Of a stretch of 64,000 nt of DNA, positions 1 to 8,170 are shown piece after piece; the first letter of the stretch is position 1, and each line of letters begins with the position of its first letter. The position numbers and the translations under genes are program-made. This DNA is from Acidobacteriota bacterium (GTDB taxonomy: Bacteria; Acidobacteriota; Blastocatellia; UBA7656): the NCBI GenBank assembly GCA_040754075.1, contig JBFMDH010000002.1, positions 186,001 through 250,000 on the forward strand, written 5' to 3'. Below the pieces are notes generated by a model. It worked only from the letters and a program-made list of their open reading frames with translations. It was not told the DNA's origin and made no database searches.

Positions 1-444
1 CTGGACGAGGTCGGATTGTTTGACGAATCGCTGACCGGCGCTGAAGATTACAATCTCTATTTGCGGCTGGCGAAAAAATACCAATTCGGTTTTCTGGATA
101 AAGTCCTGGTGCATGTGCGGCTGCATGGCGCAAGTCTTTCCGACAATCTGGAACAGATGTGCCGCGATGAGATTAAAAATCTCGATAAAATATCGACGAT
201 GTTTCCTGATGCCGCTATCCCGAAACGCAAACTCGCGGGACGAATCTATGCGCGATTCGGGCGCTATTATTTCAGTCAACAGCGATTCGCAGAAGCTCGC
301 CGGTGTTTCAGGCAAGCCTTTCGCCATTGGCCCTGGCAAGCGGGCAGCCTGCCGTTTTTCCTGATTGCCGCCTTGCCCGACCGCCTGCGCCACCGCGTGC
401 TCTCGCTCAACAAATCGTTAAAAAAATTACCCCTTGATTTTTAA
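1..444 (+). CDS. Glycosyltransferase family 2, C-terminal part (partial gene)
   Basis: The reading frame is open from base 1, so the gene starts outside the window; 147 codons are visible. The first visible residues (LDEVGLFDESLTGAEDY) form the conserved end of a GT-A family 2 glycosyltransferase, where the GAEDYNLYLRL stretch matches the catalytic-base region (usually ED followed by W or L). The rest is a helical, Arg-rich tail ending in LPLDF. The family transfers a sugar from a nucleotide-sugar to a growing surface glycan on the cytoplasmic face. The next gene is a polysaccharide flippase whose TTG-started frame overlaps this stop by about 10 bp; its likelier ATG lies 19 bp downstream. Together they look like the end of an exopolysaccharide or O-antigen cluster. 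The sugar specificity cannot be read from this fragment. Confidence 0.8.
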   Translation: MDEVGLFDESLTGAEDYNLYLRLAKKYQFGFLDKVLVHVRLHGASLSDNLEQMCRDEIKNLDKISTMFPDAAIPKRKLAGRIYARFGRYYFSQQRFAEARRCFRQAFRHWPWQAGSLPFFLIAALPDRLRHRVLSLNKSLKKLPLDF

Positions 445-463
445 CTTATCGAAACCGATTGTC

Positions 464-2050
464 ATGCAAATCGAAAATCAGCATCGCGCTTCACAAATCA
501 TCAAAAACGTAGTGATGAACTGGGCGGCATTCATTGTCACCATCGGCATCGGTTTTGTGATGTCACCGTTTCTGGTGCGCAACCTTGGCGATGAAATTTA
601 CGGGGTCTGGGTGCTCGTAGGTTCGCTGGTTGGTTATCTGGGGCTTCTCGATTTCGGTATCACCCCTTCGACGGTGAAATACGTTGCAGAATATCGCGCG
701 CGCGGTGAACAACAATCGATCAATCGTCTGATCACCACCAGCTTGACGATTTATTCAATCATCGGATTGCTGGCGCTTCTGCTTAGCGTCGGTTTCGCCA
801 TTTTCTTTAACCGTATTTTTCACACCCCGCTTTCATTCAACACTGCAGCCGCAGTGGTTTTAATAACCGGATTGAATCTCGCGCTCACCTTTCCGGCAAC
901 GGTTTTCGTAGGCGTGCTGCGCGGTTATCAACGATACGATTTGGATTCGTCGGTTACGACCATCAATATCCTCGTCCGCAGCGGGGTGATTGTCGCTTTG
1001 ATTTTAAAAGGCTACGGCATACTGGCATTGGCTTTGGTGACCTTTGCGTTCGATATGTTGCGGCTCATTTATCTGATGCGTTCGGCATATCGGTTGAATT
1101 CGGAAATCGCCATCAAGCGCGAGTATTTCGATAAAGCGCAACTGAGAGAACTTTTCGGTTACAGCATCTTCGCTTTTTTAATGATTGTCGGAAAGCGCAT
1201 CATTTTTTACACGGATGCGATTGTCATCGGAATTTTTTTATCGCCTGCGGCGGTTACGCTCTATTCAATCGCCAACCGGTTGGTGACCTATTTATTGCAA
1301 GTTTCGGAAACCATGGGGGTGCTCACGCCCACGGCATCCGATATGGGGGCGCGCAATGACCACCAGGCAATTAAAGAGATGTTGATTTTGAGCACCAAAT
1401 ATATGTTGCTCATTGCGCTTCCGGTGGCTGCGGTATTTTTTATTCTTGGCGACTTGTTTATCGCCTTGTGGATGGGGCAGGAATATATCCGTAGCGCAGT
1501 GATACTCTCCATCTTAACCGTAGCCGTATTGGCGCATTTACTGGAAATGCCCGCGCATACGATATTGCTCGGTCTCGGCAAACATAAGGTTGTGGCATTG
1601 TTTACGCTGGCGCAGGCGATTGCCAATCTGGTGTTGAGTTTGGTGCTGGTTAAACCTTACGGACTTGAAGGCGTGGCGTTTGGCACAACGATTCCGACGG
1701 TGGGCTTTACAGTGGTCGCGATAGTTATCTATTTCAGAAATTATTTGCGCGTCTCGCTGATTGAGTACATCAAGCGGTCGCTGCCGAGAGCGTTGCTTGT
1801 GCAGCTACCTTTTGTTTTATTGCTGTTGGGAATTAAAAGCTATTTGCCGCCGACGGCTCTGGTGAGCACTTCAAACAGAGGCTGGTTATTGTTAATTTTC
1901 TTTGCAGAAATTTCCATAGCGTTGCTTCCCTATGGGATTACAGTTTTTGCTTTTTGCATGGATCAATCTGAGCGCGCTGCGGTTTTAAAAATCACCGAGA
2001 AATTTGGCATCAAAAAAAAAGTGGCGGTTGATGCCGTTCCGTCTTCATAA
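464..2050 (+). CDS. Polysaccharide/oligosaccharide flippase (Wzx-like, MOP superfamily)
   Basis: A protein of about 528 residues with some 12-14 hydrophobic segments. The N-terminal region (NWAAFIVTIGIGFVMSPFLVRNLGDEIYGVW) followed by the YLGLLDFGI segment is typical of polysaccharide biosynthesis flippases (Polysacc_synt/MATE-like fold). These move undecaprenyl-linked oligosaccharide units across the inner membrane. The frame is also open from a TTG at 434, but the ATG at 464 is chosen because the extra ten residues are polar and would overlap the upstream glycosyltransferase. A basic C-terminal tail (KFGIKKK) lies in the cytoplasm. With the upstream glycosyltransferase it suggests a Wzx/Wzy-type surface glycan locus extending left of the window. 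No polymerase or export gene is visible here. Confidence 0.88.
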   Translation: MQIENQHRASQIIKNVVMNWAAFIVTIGIGFVMSPFLVRNLGDEIYGVWVLVGSLVGYLGLLDFGITPSTVKYVAEYRARGEQQSINRLITTSLTIYSIIGLLALLLSVGFAIFFNRIFHTPLSFNTAAAVVLITGLNLALTFPATVFVGVLRGYQRYDLDSSVTTINILVRSGVIVALILKGYGILALALVTFAFDMLRLIYLMRSAYRLNSEIAIKREYFDKAQLRELFGYSIFAFLMIVGKRIIFYTDAIVIGIFLSPAAVTLYSIANRLVTYLLQVSETMGVLTPTASDMGARNDHQAIKEMLILSTKYMLLIALPVAAVFFILGDLFIALWMGQEYIRSAVILSILTVAVLAHLLEMPAHTILLGLGKHKVVALFTLAQAIANLVLSLVLVKPYGLEGVAFGTTIPTVGFTVVAIVIYFRNYLRVSLIEYIKRSLPRALLVQLPFVLLLLGIKSYLPPTALVSTSNRGWLLLIFFAEISIALLPYGITVFAFCMDQSERAAVLKITEKFGIKKKVAVDAVPSS

Positions 2051-2092
2051 AAAGGCAATTGCATTTCCTGTATAAAAGGTTTGACACTACTC

Positions 2093-2121
2093 TTGCAATA
2101 GATAAACGAGGTGGCTATACT
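2093..2121 (+). promoter_or_regulatory. Sigma-70 promoter of tRNA-fMet
   Basis: A TTGCAA -35 box (2093-2098) is followed after exactly 17 bp by a TATACT -10 box (2116-2121). Transcription would begin near 2128, about 22 bases before the tRNA. A TTGACA at 2081-2086 is also present, but its spacing to the -10 is too long (29 bp). Read directly from sequence; not tested. Confidence 0.6.
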
Positions 2122-2144
2122 GCTCTTTCGCTTTGCGTATTAAA

Positions 2145-2226
<82 letters not shown>

Positions 2227-2230
2227 ATTT

Positions 2231-2255
2231 AAGCCCGACCTACGTCGGGCTTTTC
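2231..2255 (+). terminator. Rho-independent terminator of tRNA-fMet
   Basis: A 9-bp perfect stem (AAGCCCGAC / GTCGGGCTT) with a 4-base loop is followed by TTTT. It begins 5 bases after the CCA end. If the island boundary is read correctly, this terminator came with the island, and the one at 19287-19314 is the displaced original. Confidence 0.85.
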
Positions 2256-2329
2256 ATTTGGGTTAGGGTTCTTTGAGGAGTGATTGTTACGCACACCTTT
2301 GCCTTCCAGGGTCCAAGCTAGGGTCCAAT

Positions 2330-2734
2330 TTAATTTACAAGTCCACCACTGAAATCCTGTAGCTCTTGCATTTTGGAAAATATCTCTTCAGCCACCAGCT
2401 CAGCAACTTCCGCCACTTCATCTTCTTGAGTATGGACGTAAATGTTTGAAGTCGTAGATTCTTGAGCACGTCCAAGAAGCCTTTGAACTATTTTCATCTT
2501 ACCGGTTTTGTCATACCCGATACTGCCTGCCGTGTGTCGAAACATGTGCAACCCATAAGCGCGAGACGTTCTTTTAATTTCCGCTTTATCCATTGCTGGA
2601 TAAAGAACGCGCTCTTGCAGATGATCAGGATCGATGGGGCGACCATCCTCCCGTGAGAAGATATAATTATCAGGATTCGGGTATTTCGTTTTCGCCTGAT
2701 GCTCTCGCAACTGCGTAACCAGCATAGGATGCAA
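2330..2734 (-). pseudogene. Tyrosine recombinase (phage-type integrase) remnant, C-terminal catalytic part
   Basis: Only about 134 residues remain of a protein that is normally 350-400 long. The segment holds the HMFRH motif (the HxxR of the active site), a later SNIYVHT with the nucleophilic Tyr, and the usual acidic C-terminal helix. The N-terminal core-binding domain and first catalytic Arg are missing. The frame continues a short way upstream (to about 2775) but loses resemblance there, next to IS fragments, which suggests an insertion or deletion removed the 5' end. It points toward the tRNA-fMet attachment site, as expected for an integrase at its island end. It is probably inactive, so the island should not be able to excise on its own. 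Confidence 0.85.
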
Positions 2735-2823
2735 TCGAAACTTTCTTATGCCAAGTAGAGCCGAAAAAGTTCTTTGACAAAAGTATAATCAGGTCATCAA
2801 CCATCGATTTCAGAATTGAGGGA

Positions 2824-3078
2824 GTGATGACTTACTTTGAACTCAACCCAAAAGAGCGAATCCTGCTCGAACACATTATTTCTAATTCGCTAGATGCCCG
2901 CCAGGTCTTGCGCGCCTATGCCTTCTGGCTCGACGATGGCGATTCGGTTGAGGAAATCGCGCAACGCTTGGGCGTCTCGCGTCAGACCATTTACAACTGG
3001 GCGAGCCGTTTCCAGCAACGCCAAAACGTTGAGTTGGTCGCGCCAGTTGCCGATGCCCCGCGTCCAGGAGGTAAGCGG
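2824..3078 (+). pseudogene. IS630-like transposase, N-terminal helix-turn-helix fragment
   Basis: From the ATG at 2824 about 80 residues fit the start of an IS630-family transposase: a helical leader, then the HTH EEIAQRLGVSRQTIYNW, then the ADAPRPGGKR linker typical of the family. After about 3078 the frame stays open to 3312, but that part is only the antisense of an ISAs1-like transposase, so the ORF is a chimera of two IS remnants. The catalytic DDE domain is absent. A separate fragment matching the second HTH region of the same family lies at 19374-19501, just outside the right island end. Confidence 0.7.
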
Positions 3079-3522
3079 CAAGCAGGTGTCGCCCTGAGTC
3101 TGACCAGCAGGGATCGTCCCACGCAGGGCATTGCCATCGAGGTTGAATTCGACCCCTTGCCCGGCTTGAGGATGAGACAGCAAAAAGCGACTGATGACGT
3201 CTTGAAGTTCGCTGACCACAACCACCTGCCCCAAGATGCGCGAGAACGTAATCGCCGCCGGAGTCGTGTCGCGGGCAAATTGGAGCGCTTCTCTAAGCAG
3301 GTCTTTACGTAAGGCGACCCACTGGGCGATGCCGCGAGGTTCCTGCTCGCCAGCGAGTTTGGCGAGGATGATAAAGACCAAAGCGACGGCTAGCGGGTAG
3401 CGGACGCCTTTGGGGTCGCGGCAGTCAGTAAGCGATTCCAGATGTTCATAGAGGCTCCCAACATCAAAGAAGAAGGCGGCTTCAACAGCCGCGAGTAAAA
3501 TGGCAGCGGTGTTATACTTCAT
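3078..3522 (-). pseudogene. ISAs1-family transposase, N-terminal fragment
   Basis: Reading leftward from 3522, the protein has the ISAs1 signature: the DCRDPKGVRYPL segment, a hydrophobic helix, and the NLDGNALRGT motif that carries the first DDE-type Asp. A full ISAs1 transposase is about 370 residues. Here similarity stops after about 145 residues, where a frameshift seems to occur (RHLLAAYL reads in another frame near 3090) and the sequence then runs into the IS630-like fragment. The open frame continues to 2890, but that tail is an artefact. An imperfect inverted repeat at 3529-3581 precedes it and may mark one end of the element. Non-functional. Confidence 0.75.
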
Positions 3523-3528
3523 CGAGAC

Positions 3529-3581
3529 CTTCCTCCGGTTCTGTGTGGTTTTGTAACTAACAGAGTAACCGAGGAAGGTTC
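3529..3581. repeat. Imperfect inverted repeat beside the ISAs1 fragment
   Basis: ACCTTCCTCCGGTT (3529-3542) is the reverse complement of AACCGAGGAAGGTT (3568-3581) apart from one missing base. It lies just before the transposase start, so it may be part of the IS end or its promoter region. No target-site duplication could be recognised. Confidence 0.45.
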
Positions 3582-3704
3582 TTCTTTTTAATTGTCAAGC
3601 GACTTTGTTACAGCCCTGGATGATTGACCAGCCGCCAGATAACGCATGAACTCAGGTCATTGCCGAAGGTGTAGCCAACGGGCATTCCGCCTCGCTTGAC
3701 GACC

Positions 3705-5702
3705 TTAAGAATTGAGCGCGCGCAGTCCCGCTTCGATGACGCGGATGATTCGGTCAACGTCATAGACGCTGCCGCGCCAGGGTCCTCCGCTCGCGTTCTG
3801 GAGCGCCGCCCATAATCTTGTGTCGGCGGGCAGAGCCGGGTCAGTCCGTATGTCCGGTCGCGGCTCTCTCGCCGCTAACGTCGCGTCAGCCAGCACATAG
3901 TCGCCCGGCGCGCCTGCTTCCACCAGATCAATGCTTCCTCGCAACTCAATCGGGTCTATCACGACGCGAATCAGATCGCCGTCGCGCACCTTGCCAATGG
4001 GGCCGCCCGCAAGAGCTTCAGGGGCGACGTGCCCGATACACGGGCCGCTTGAGACGCCAGAGAAGCGTGCATCCGTAATGAGCGCAACCTTATCAGCGTA
4101 GGGCATGTACTTGAGTGCCGAGGTGATCTGGTATACCTCTTCCATCCCCGCGCCCATTGGTCCGCGGCAGATGAGCACGATCACCTCGCCGGGCTTGATG
4201 CAGTCCTCGCCGTGGCTCTTGATGGCGGCAATGGTTGCGCGCTCAGTCGTGAAGACGCGGGCAGGTCCCGTCAGGCGAAAGACGCCGTCAGCCCCAAATG
4301 CTGTGCGCGCGATGGCTGTGCTCTTGACAATTGCGCCCTGCGGGGCGAGGTTGCCTTTGATATAAGAGATTGTGCTCGTGAGTCCTCTTTCCCTTGCGCG
4401 CTCGGTCGGGCAGATGACCTCGTCGGGGTCAACGCCGTCAGCTTCCAGCAGGCGTGCGCGCAAAGCCCGCCGCCTTTCAGACCCTTCCCATTCGTCCAGT
4501 ACTTCGTCGAGCGTCTTGCCAACAGCCGTGAGCGCCTTGCCATCAATCAAACCGAGGCGGCGCAGGTGCAGCATCACTTCGGGGACACCACCTGCGAGAA
4601 AGACGCGCACGGTCGTATGCTGCCCGTTCGGCAGCGCTTCGACAAGGCGCGGCACGCGACGGTTCACACCGATCCACTCGTCAATCGTCGGCGGCTCAAG
4701 CTCCGCCGCATGCGCCACCGCCGGCAGGTGCAGCAGAAGGTTCGTCGAGCCGCCGAAGGCTGCGTGCACAGCCATCGCGTTGCGGACGGCGACGTCAGTG
4801 ACGAGGTCGCGCAGGGTGATGCCGAGTTCCTTCTGCCGCAGCACGGCACGCGCCGATCTGCGCGCCGCGTCGAGCCATATGGGTTGGCCCGAAGGCGCGA
4901 GCGCGCTGTGCGGAATGGCAAGACCAAGCGCCTCCGCAACGACCTGTGAAGTTGCTGCCGTACCCAGAAACTGACAGCCTCCGCCCGGCGAGCCACAGGC
5001 GCGACAGCCAATCTGGGCGGCCTCTTCGAGCGTGATCTGCCGGTTGGCGAAGCGCGCTCCGATGGTCTGCGCGCGGCCGGCGTCTTCTCCATCGCTCGCG
5101 GGCAGCGTCACCCCACCGGGGACGAGCACAACGGGAAGGTCGAATGAACCGGCAAGCGCCATCATCATGGCCGGCAGCCCTTTGTCACAGGTCGCAACGC
5201 CAATCACCGCTTGTCTCGTGGGCAATGAACGGATCAAGCGACGCAAGACCATCGCCGCGTCATTGCGATAAGGCAGGCTGTCGAACATCCCTGTCGTCCC
5301 TTGCGTCCGACCATCACACGGGTCTGTGCAGAAACCTGCGAACGGGATGCAGCCGCGCGCGTGCAACTCCTCGGCGGCAGCTTGCATGAGAAGACCGACC
5401 TCCCAGTGCCCCGTGTGGTAGCCGAGCGCGAGGGGCGTGCCGTCGGGCAGGCGGATGCCGCCCTGCGTACTTAGAATCAAGACTTCAGGGCGTCGCAACT
5501 GCGATGGATTCCAACCCATCCCAACATCCTGCGTCCAGCCGAAGATGTCGCCACTGGGACGGATGGTCAGGTCTTCCGCCGTGAGGGGCAGTTGTCCGCC
5601 TGGCCCCTGCGAAGCAGTCACTATCCGACAAACATCTTCGACATCCGAGTCGAAGATATTCCTGGAATTTGACTCAGATTTACCTTCCAAATCTCTCGAC
5701 AT
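3705..5702 (-). CDS. yjhG: D-xylonate dehydratase, YjhG/YagF type (IlvD/Edd family)
   Basis: A 665-residue IlvD/Edd dehydratase. Length and motifs fit the YjhG/YagF group: [15 protein letters not shown] and GMGWNP near the start, [61 protein letters not shown] and [15 protein letters not shown]. Cys in CDGRTQG and CDKG plus the Cys in GGGCQF are the expected Fe-S ligands. E. coli YjhG and YagF convert D-xylonate to 2-keto-3-deoxy-xylonate, an oxidative (non-phosphorylating) pentose route. It is the last gene of the leftward island operon, 89 bp after the esterase-lactamase fusion, next to two GH43 enzymes, which fits pentose catabolism. It is preceded by AGAGGA. The gene is visibly more GC-rich than its neighbours, a sign of separate origin. 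Exact substrate (xylonate or arabinonate) is inferred. Confidence 0.88.
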   Translation of the reverse strand: MSRDLEGKSESNSRNIFDSDVEDVCRIVTASQGPGGQLPLTAEDLTIRPSGDIFGWTQDVGMGWNPSQLRRPEVLILSTQGGIRLPDGTPLALGYHTGHWEVGLLMQAAAEELHARGCIPFAGFCTDPCDGRTQGTTGMFDSLPYRNDAAMVLRRLIRSLPTRQAVIGVATCDKGLPAMMMALAGSFDLPVVLVPGGVTLPASDGEDAGRAQTIGARFANRQITLEEAAQIGCRACGSPGGGCQFLGTAATSQVVAEALGLAIPHSALAPSGQPIWLDAARRSARAVLRQKELGITLRDLVTDVAVRNAMAVHAAFGGSTNLLLHLPAVAHAAELEPPTIDEWIGVNRRVPRLVEALPNGQHTTVRVFLAGGVPEVMLHLRRLGLIDGKALTAVGKTLDEVLDEWEGSERRRALRARLLEADGVDPDEVICPTERARERGLTSTISYIKGNLAPQGAIVKSTAIARTAFGADGVFRLTGPARVFTTERATIAAIKSHGEDCIKPGEVIVLICRGPMGAGMEEVYQITSALKYMPYADKVALITDARFSGVSSGPCIGHVAPEALAGGPIGKVRDGDLIRVVIDPIELRGSIDLVEAGAPGDYVLADATLAAREPRPDIRTDPALPADTRLWAALQNASGGPWRGSVYDVDRIIRVIEAGLRALNS

Positions 5703-5791
5703 AACTTTCCTCTAATGCAAAGTAACCATCAGAAATCTGCTTCGCGCCCCCGATCAACCCGGTTGATTAGCCTGCCCTATCCGTTCATTAA

Positions 5792-8149
5792 TCATCTTGG
5801 CGGAGCAGCTCTTTGTTTTGCGAGTTCGGACTTGAAAGCTTGTTCTTTGTCGGCCACATATTTCTTGTAGCCTTCAGGATCGATGAAGGTGGCAAGACCA
5901 GCATCCTTCAGCCGTGCGTATTTCGATTCCATATTAAAGTAATTGCCATGCGCACCGAGAAAGATATCGCACGGCAAGGATTTCAAGACGCGGAACATCT
6001 TTTCGTAATCCGCCGCAATCTGCGGATAGGCAGTGTTGTTCACCAGCCGGTAGCCGGGATTCACATTAGGGCTGCCGATGATCACAATATTGTAGGTTTT
6101 CCCTGCCTCCTTCACTTTCATCGTCCAGGTCGTGCACCCCTTGGTGTGGCCGGGCGTGAGATGCGCCACCAAAACGGTGTTCCCTAACTTGACCTCATCG
6201 CCGTCATGTAGCACGCGATCCACCTTGGTAGGGGTGTAGAGGGCTGTCGGCTCGTTGCCATATTGAAAGTCCGTCTTGCCGCCCGATTCAACAACCGGCA
6301 CATCGGCATCCATAACCATGTACTTCGCGCCGGTCAGTTTCTTGATGGTATTGCTGGCGGCATTGTGATCCCAGTGCGCGTGACTAATGAGAAGAACCTT
6401 AATGTCAGTAAACTTGAACCCAAGGTTCTCCACGCTCGCACGGATGAGCGGAACGTTCTCCTCAAGATCGCTGTTAATCAGGATGTGCCCCTGCGGCGTA
6501 GTGATCAGATAGTTGGCGAGGCCTTTGCTGCCAACGTAGTAGAGGTTCTCCGCAATTTTGAACGGTGGAAAGGGTTCGGTCCAATCCGTATTCCCCTGGG
6601 CATACAAAGCGCCAGGGGTTGGCAATTTAGTTTCGTTGACTTTGTATCCAAGAATCGAGAGCATCTTCTCGGCGTAACGTTTTCCAAACTGCCGGTAACC
6701 TTCCGCAGTGAAATGGAGGTGATCGGCATTGCACGGCAAACCAGCCGAAGAGATGACGTAGGAATTGGGAAGCGTTTCCGGCAATTTCTTAATGATTTCA
6801 TTGGCGCTTGCCTTTTCGCCTCCCTGATCGGCATTGACCACTTCGCCCGCAAGCAGCGGCACCGATTCGGGCTTGAGATGCAAATCCTTCATCAGGTTGT
6901 CATAGACTACCTTGACTTTTTGGGGCCAGTCCCTGTCTTCGGCATTCGACTCTCCCTGGTGCAACAGAATTCCTTTAATCACGCCATTCTGCTGGGCGAT
7001 TTTTGCCAGCTCAACCATGTAGCCGTAAGGGTTACCGCCGTATTCATCAGCAATTTTGACCTTCCAAACATCAGTCGTCGCCAGATATTCCCTGTAACTG
7101 TCCTTATCCCACAACTCGATCTTCGTGCCGGAAACGCCGACCTTGACCACGCCGACCCGGATATTTTTCGGAAGATTGGCGACCATCGTTTTGCCAAAGG
7201 AATCAACCAGGGATATGCCTCTCGTTCGACGAGTCAAAGGAGGAACGCCATTGTACCATTGGCCCTTCGTCCAGCCGCGGTCGGGATTGTCAAAATCCGC
7301 TAGCACCTGAAAGCGATTATCAACCCGCAGATCCGGTTCTTCGATTCGCCCTGCGCCTTCCATATTTGATTGCCCAAAGCATAGGAAGATGTAGAAATTC
7401 GGGTCCGGCTGTGAAGCTTGTGGCTGTCTTTGCAATTTTGTGGGTACAGGCGTGGTGTGTGTCGCGCTCAGGTTTACCGTAATCTCCTTTAGCGCCCTGT
7501 CTTCCGCGTCGAGAAACCGCGCGCAAAAATCCGTGGCTCCTCCGCCGTTAACAATCGCGGCACGCACGACGTTTGTCCCCTTGTTGAGCGTGAGTCGCTT
7601 GGAGACGCCATCGTCAATAACAGTCTGGCGGTCGCCATAAATGCCAATCACCTCTTTGCCGTTGACCCACCACACTGATGCCGCGTTGGAGCCAATCGAC
7701 AGCCGCACGTCACGCATCTCGCGCGGGCAGTTGATCACCGTCACCGCCCAGAACAGCACATCGGAAGTCTTCTTGCCATGTGCGCGGGCGAAGTGAAAGA
7801 GGTTGACGTTATAGTTCACGCTGTCCACCGCATGCCAGGTGAGTTCCGTGCCGCCGACAATCACCTGGTCGCCATTGCGCGGAACAATCGTGAACTGCTC
7901 AGGGAAATACTCCTTCTTGACCGCCCCCTGAACCGCGCTGTCCGTTAGTCCACTCGCGCCAATCGGTTCGAGCAGGAGCCAACGTTGAATGAAGCCTTCG
8001 GCATTGGGCGCCTTTTCCGCTGAGGCGGGCTTCGTCAAAGTAGCAGCCGGAATCTGAGTCGCAATGTTCGAGGTGGCGGCAAGCGCCAGAAGCGCCGAAA
8101 CTGTAAATACGGCGACGAAGGTGAACTGTTTAGTGAGACGCATATTCAT
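5792..8149 (-). CDS. Secreted fusion: SASA/CE6-like acetyl(xylan) esterase + subclass B3 metallo-beta-lactamase domain
   Basis: A 785-residue protein in one uninterrupted frame. Residues 1-30 form a signal peptide. Residues about 50-230 are a beta-rich domain like that preceding many acetylxylan esterases. Residues about 250-500 are an SGNH/SASA esterase: FGQSNMEG has the nucleophilic Ser (near 260), LLHQGESN is the second block, and DHLHFT has the Asp/His pair. Residues about 515-785 are a full B3 metallo-beta-lactamase: HAHWDH (near 590), the His of LTPGHTKG and the His of GAHGNYF give all zinc ligands, and the C-terminal helix is typical. Stand-alone B3 enzymes have about 290 residues and their own signal peptide. 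The gene is 21 bp downstream of the arabinanase-like gene. The esterase role fits xylan deacetylation; the role of the lactamase domain is unknown (beta-lactamase, lactonase or other hydrolase). Confidence 0.85.
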   Translation of the reverse strand: MNMRLTKQFTFVAVFTVSALLALAATSNIATQIPAATLTKPASAEKAPNAEGFIQRWLLLEPIGASGLTDSAVQGAVKKEYFPEQFTIVPRNGDQVIVGGTELTWHAVDSVNYNVNLFHFARAHGKKTSDVLFWAVTVINCPREMRDVRLSIGSNAASVWWVNGKEVIGIYGDRQTVIDDGVSKRLTLNKGTNVVRAAIVNGGGATDFCARFLDAEDRALKEITVNLSATHTTPVPTKLQRQPQASQPDPNFYIFLCFGQSNMEGAGRIEEPDLRVDNRFQVLADFDNPDRGWTKGQWYNGVPPLTRRTRGISLVDSFGKTMVANLPKNIRVGVVKVGVSGTKIELWDKDSYREYLATTDVWKVKIADEYGGNPYGYMVELAKIAQQNGVIKGILLHQGESNAEDRDWPQKVKVVYDNLMKDLHLKPESVPLLAGEVVNADQGGEKASANEIIKKLPETLPNSYVISSAGLPCNADHLHFTAEGYRQFGKRYAEKMLSILGYKVNETKLPTPGALYAQGNTDWTEPFPPFKIAENLYYVGSKGLANYLITTPQGHILINSDLEENVPLIRASVENLGFKFTDIKVLLISHAHWDHNAASNTIKKLTGAKYMVMDADVPVVESGGKTDFQYGNEPTALYTPTKVDRVLHDGDEVKLGNTVLVAHLTPGHTKGCTTWTMKVKEAGKTYNIVIIGSPNVNPGYRLVNNTAYPQIAADYEKMFRVLKSLPCDIFLGAHGNYFNMESKYARLKDAGLATFIDPEGYKKYVADKEQAFKSELAKQRAAPPR

Positions 8150-8170
8150 AAATATTCCTGGACAATCACA

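Noticed and set aside
4212-4949. 245-codon plus-strand ORF inside the dehydratase
   Set aside because: GC-rich genes yield long shadow frames; the Arg-rich translation has no recognisable domain.
6263-7303. 346-codon plus-strand ORF
   Set aside because: It lies wholly opposite the esterase-lactamase fusion, whose minus-strand frame has clear motifs; the plus-strand protein has no family features.
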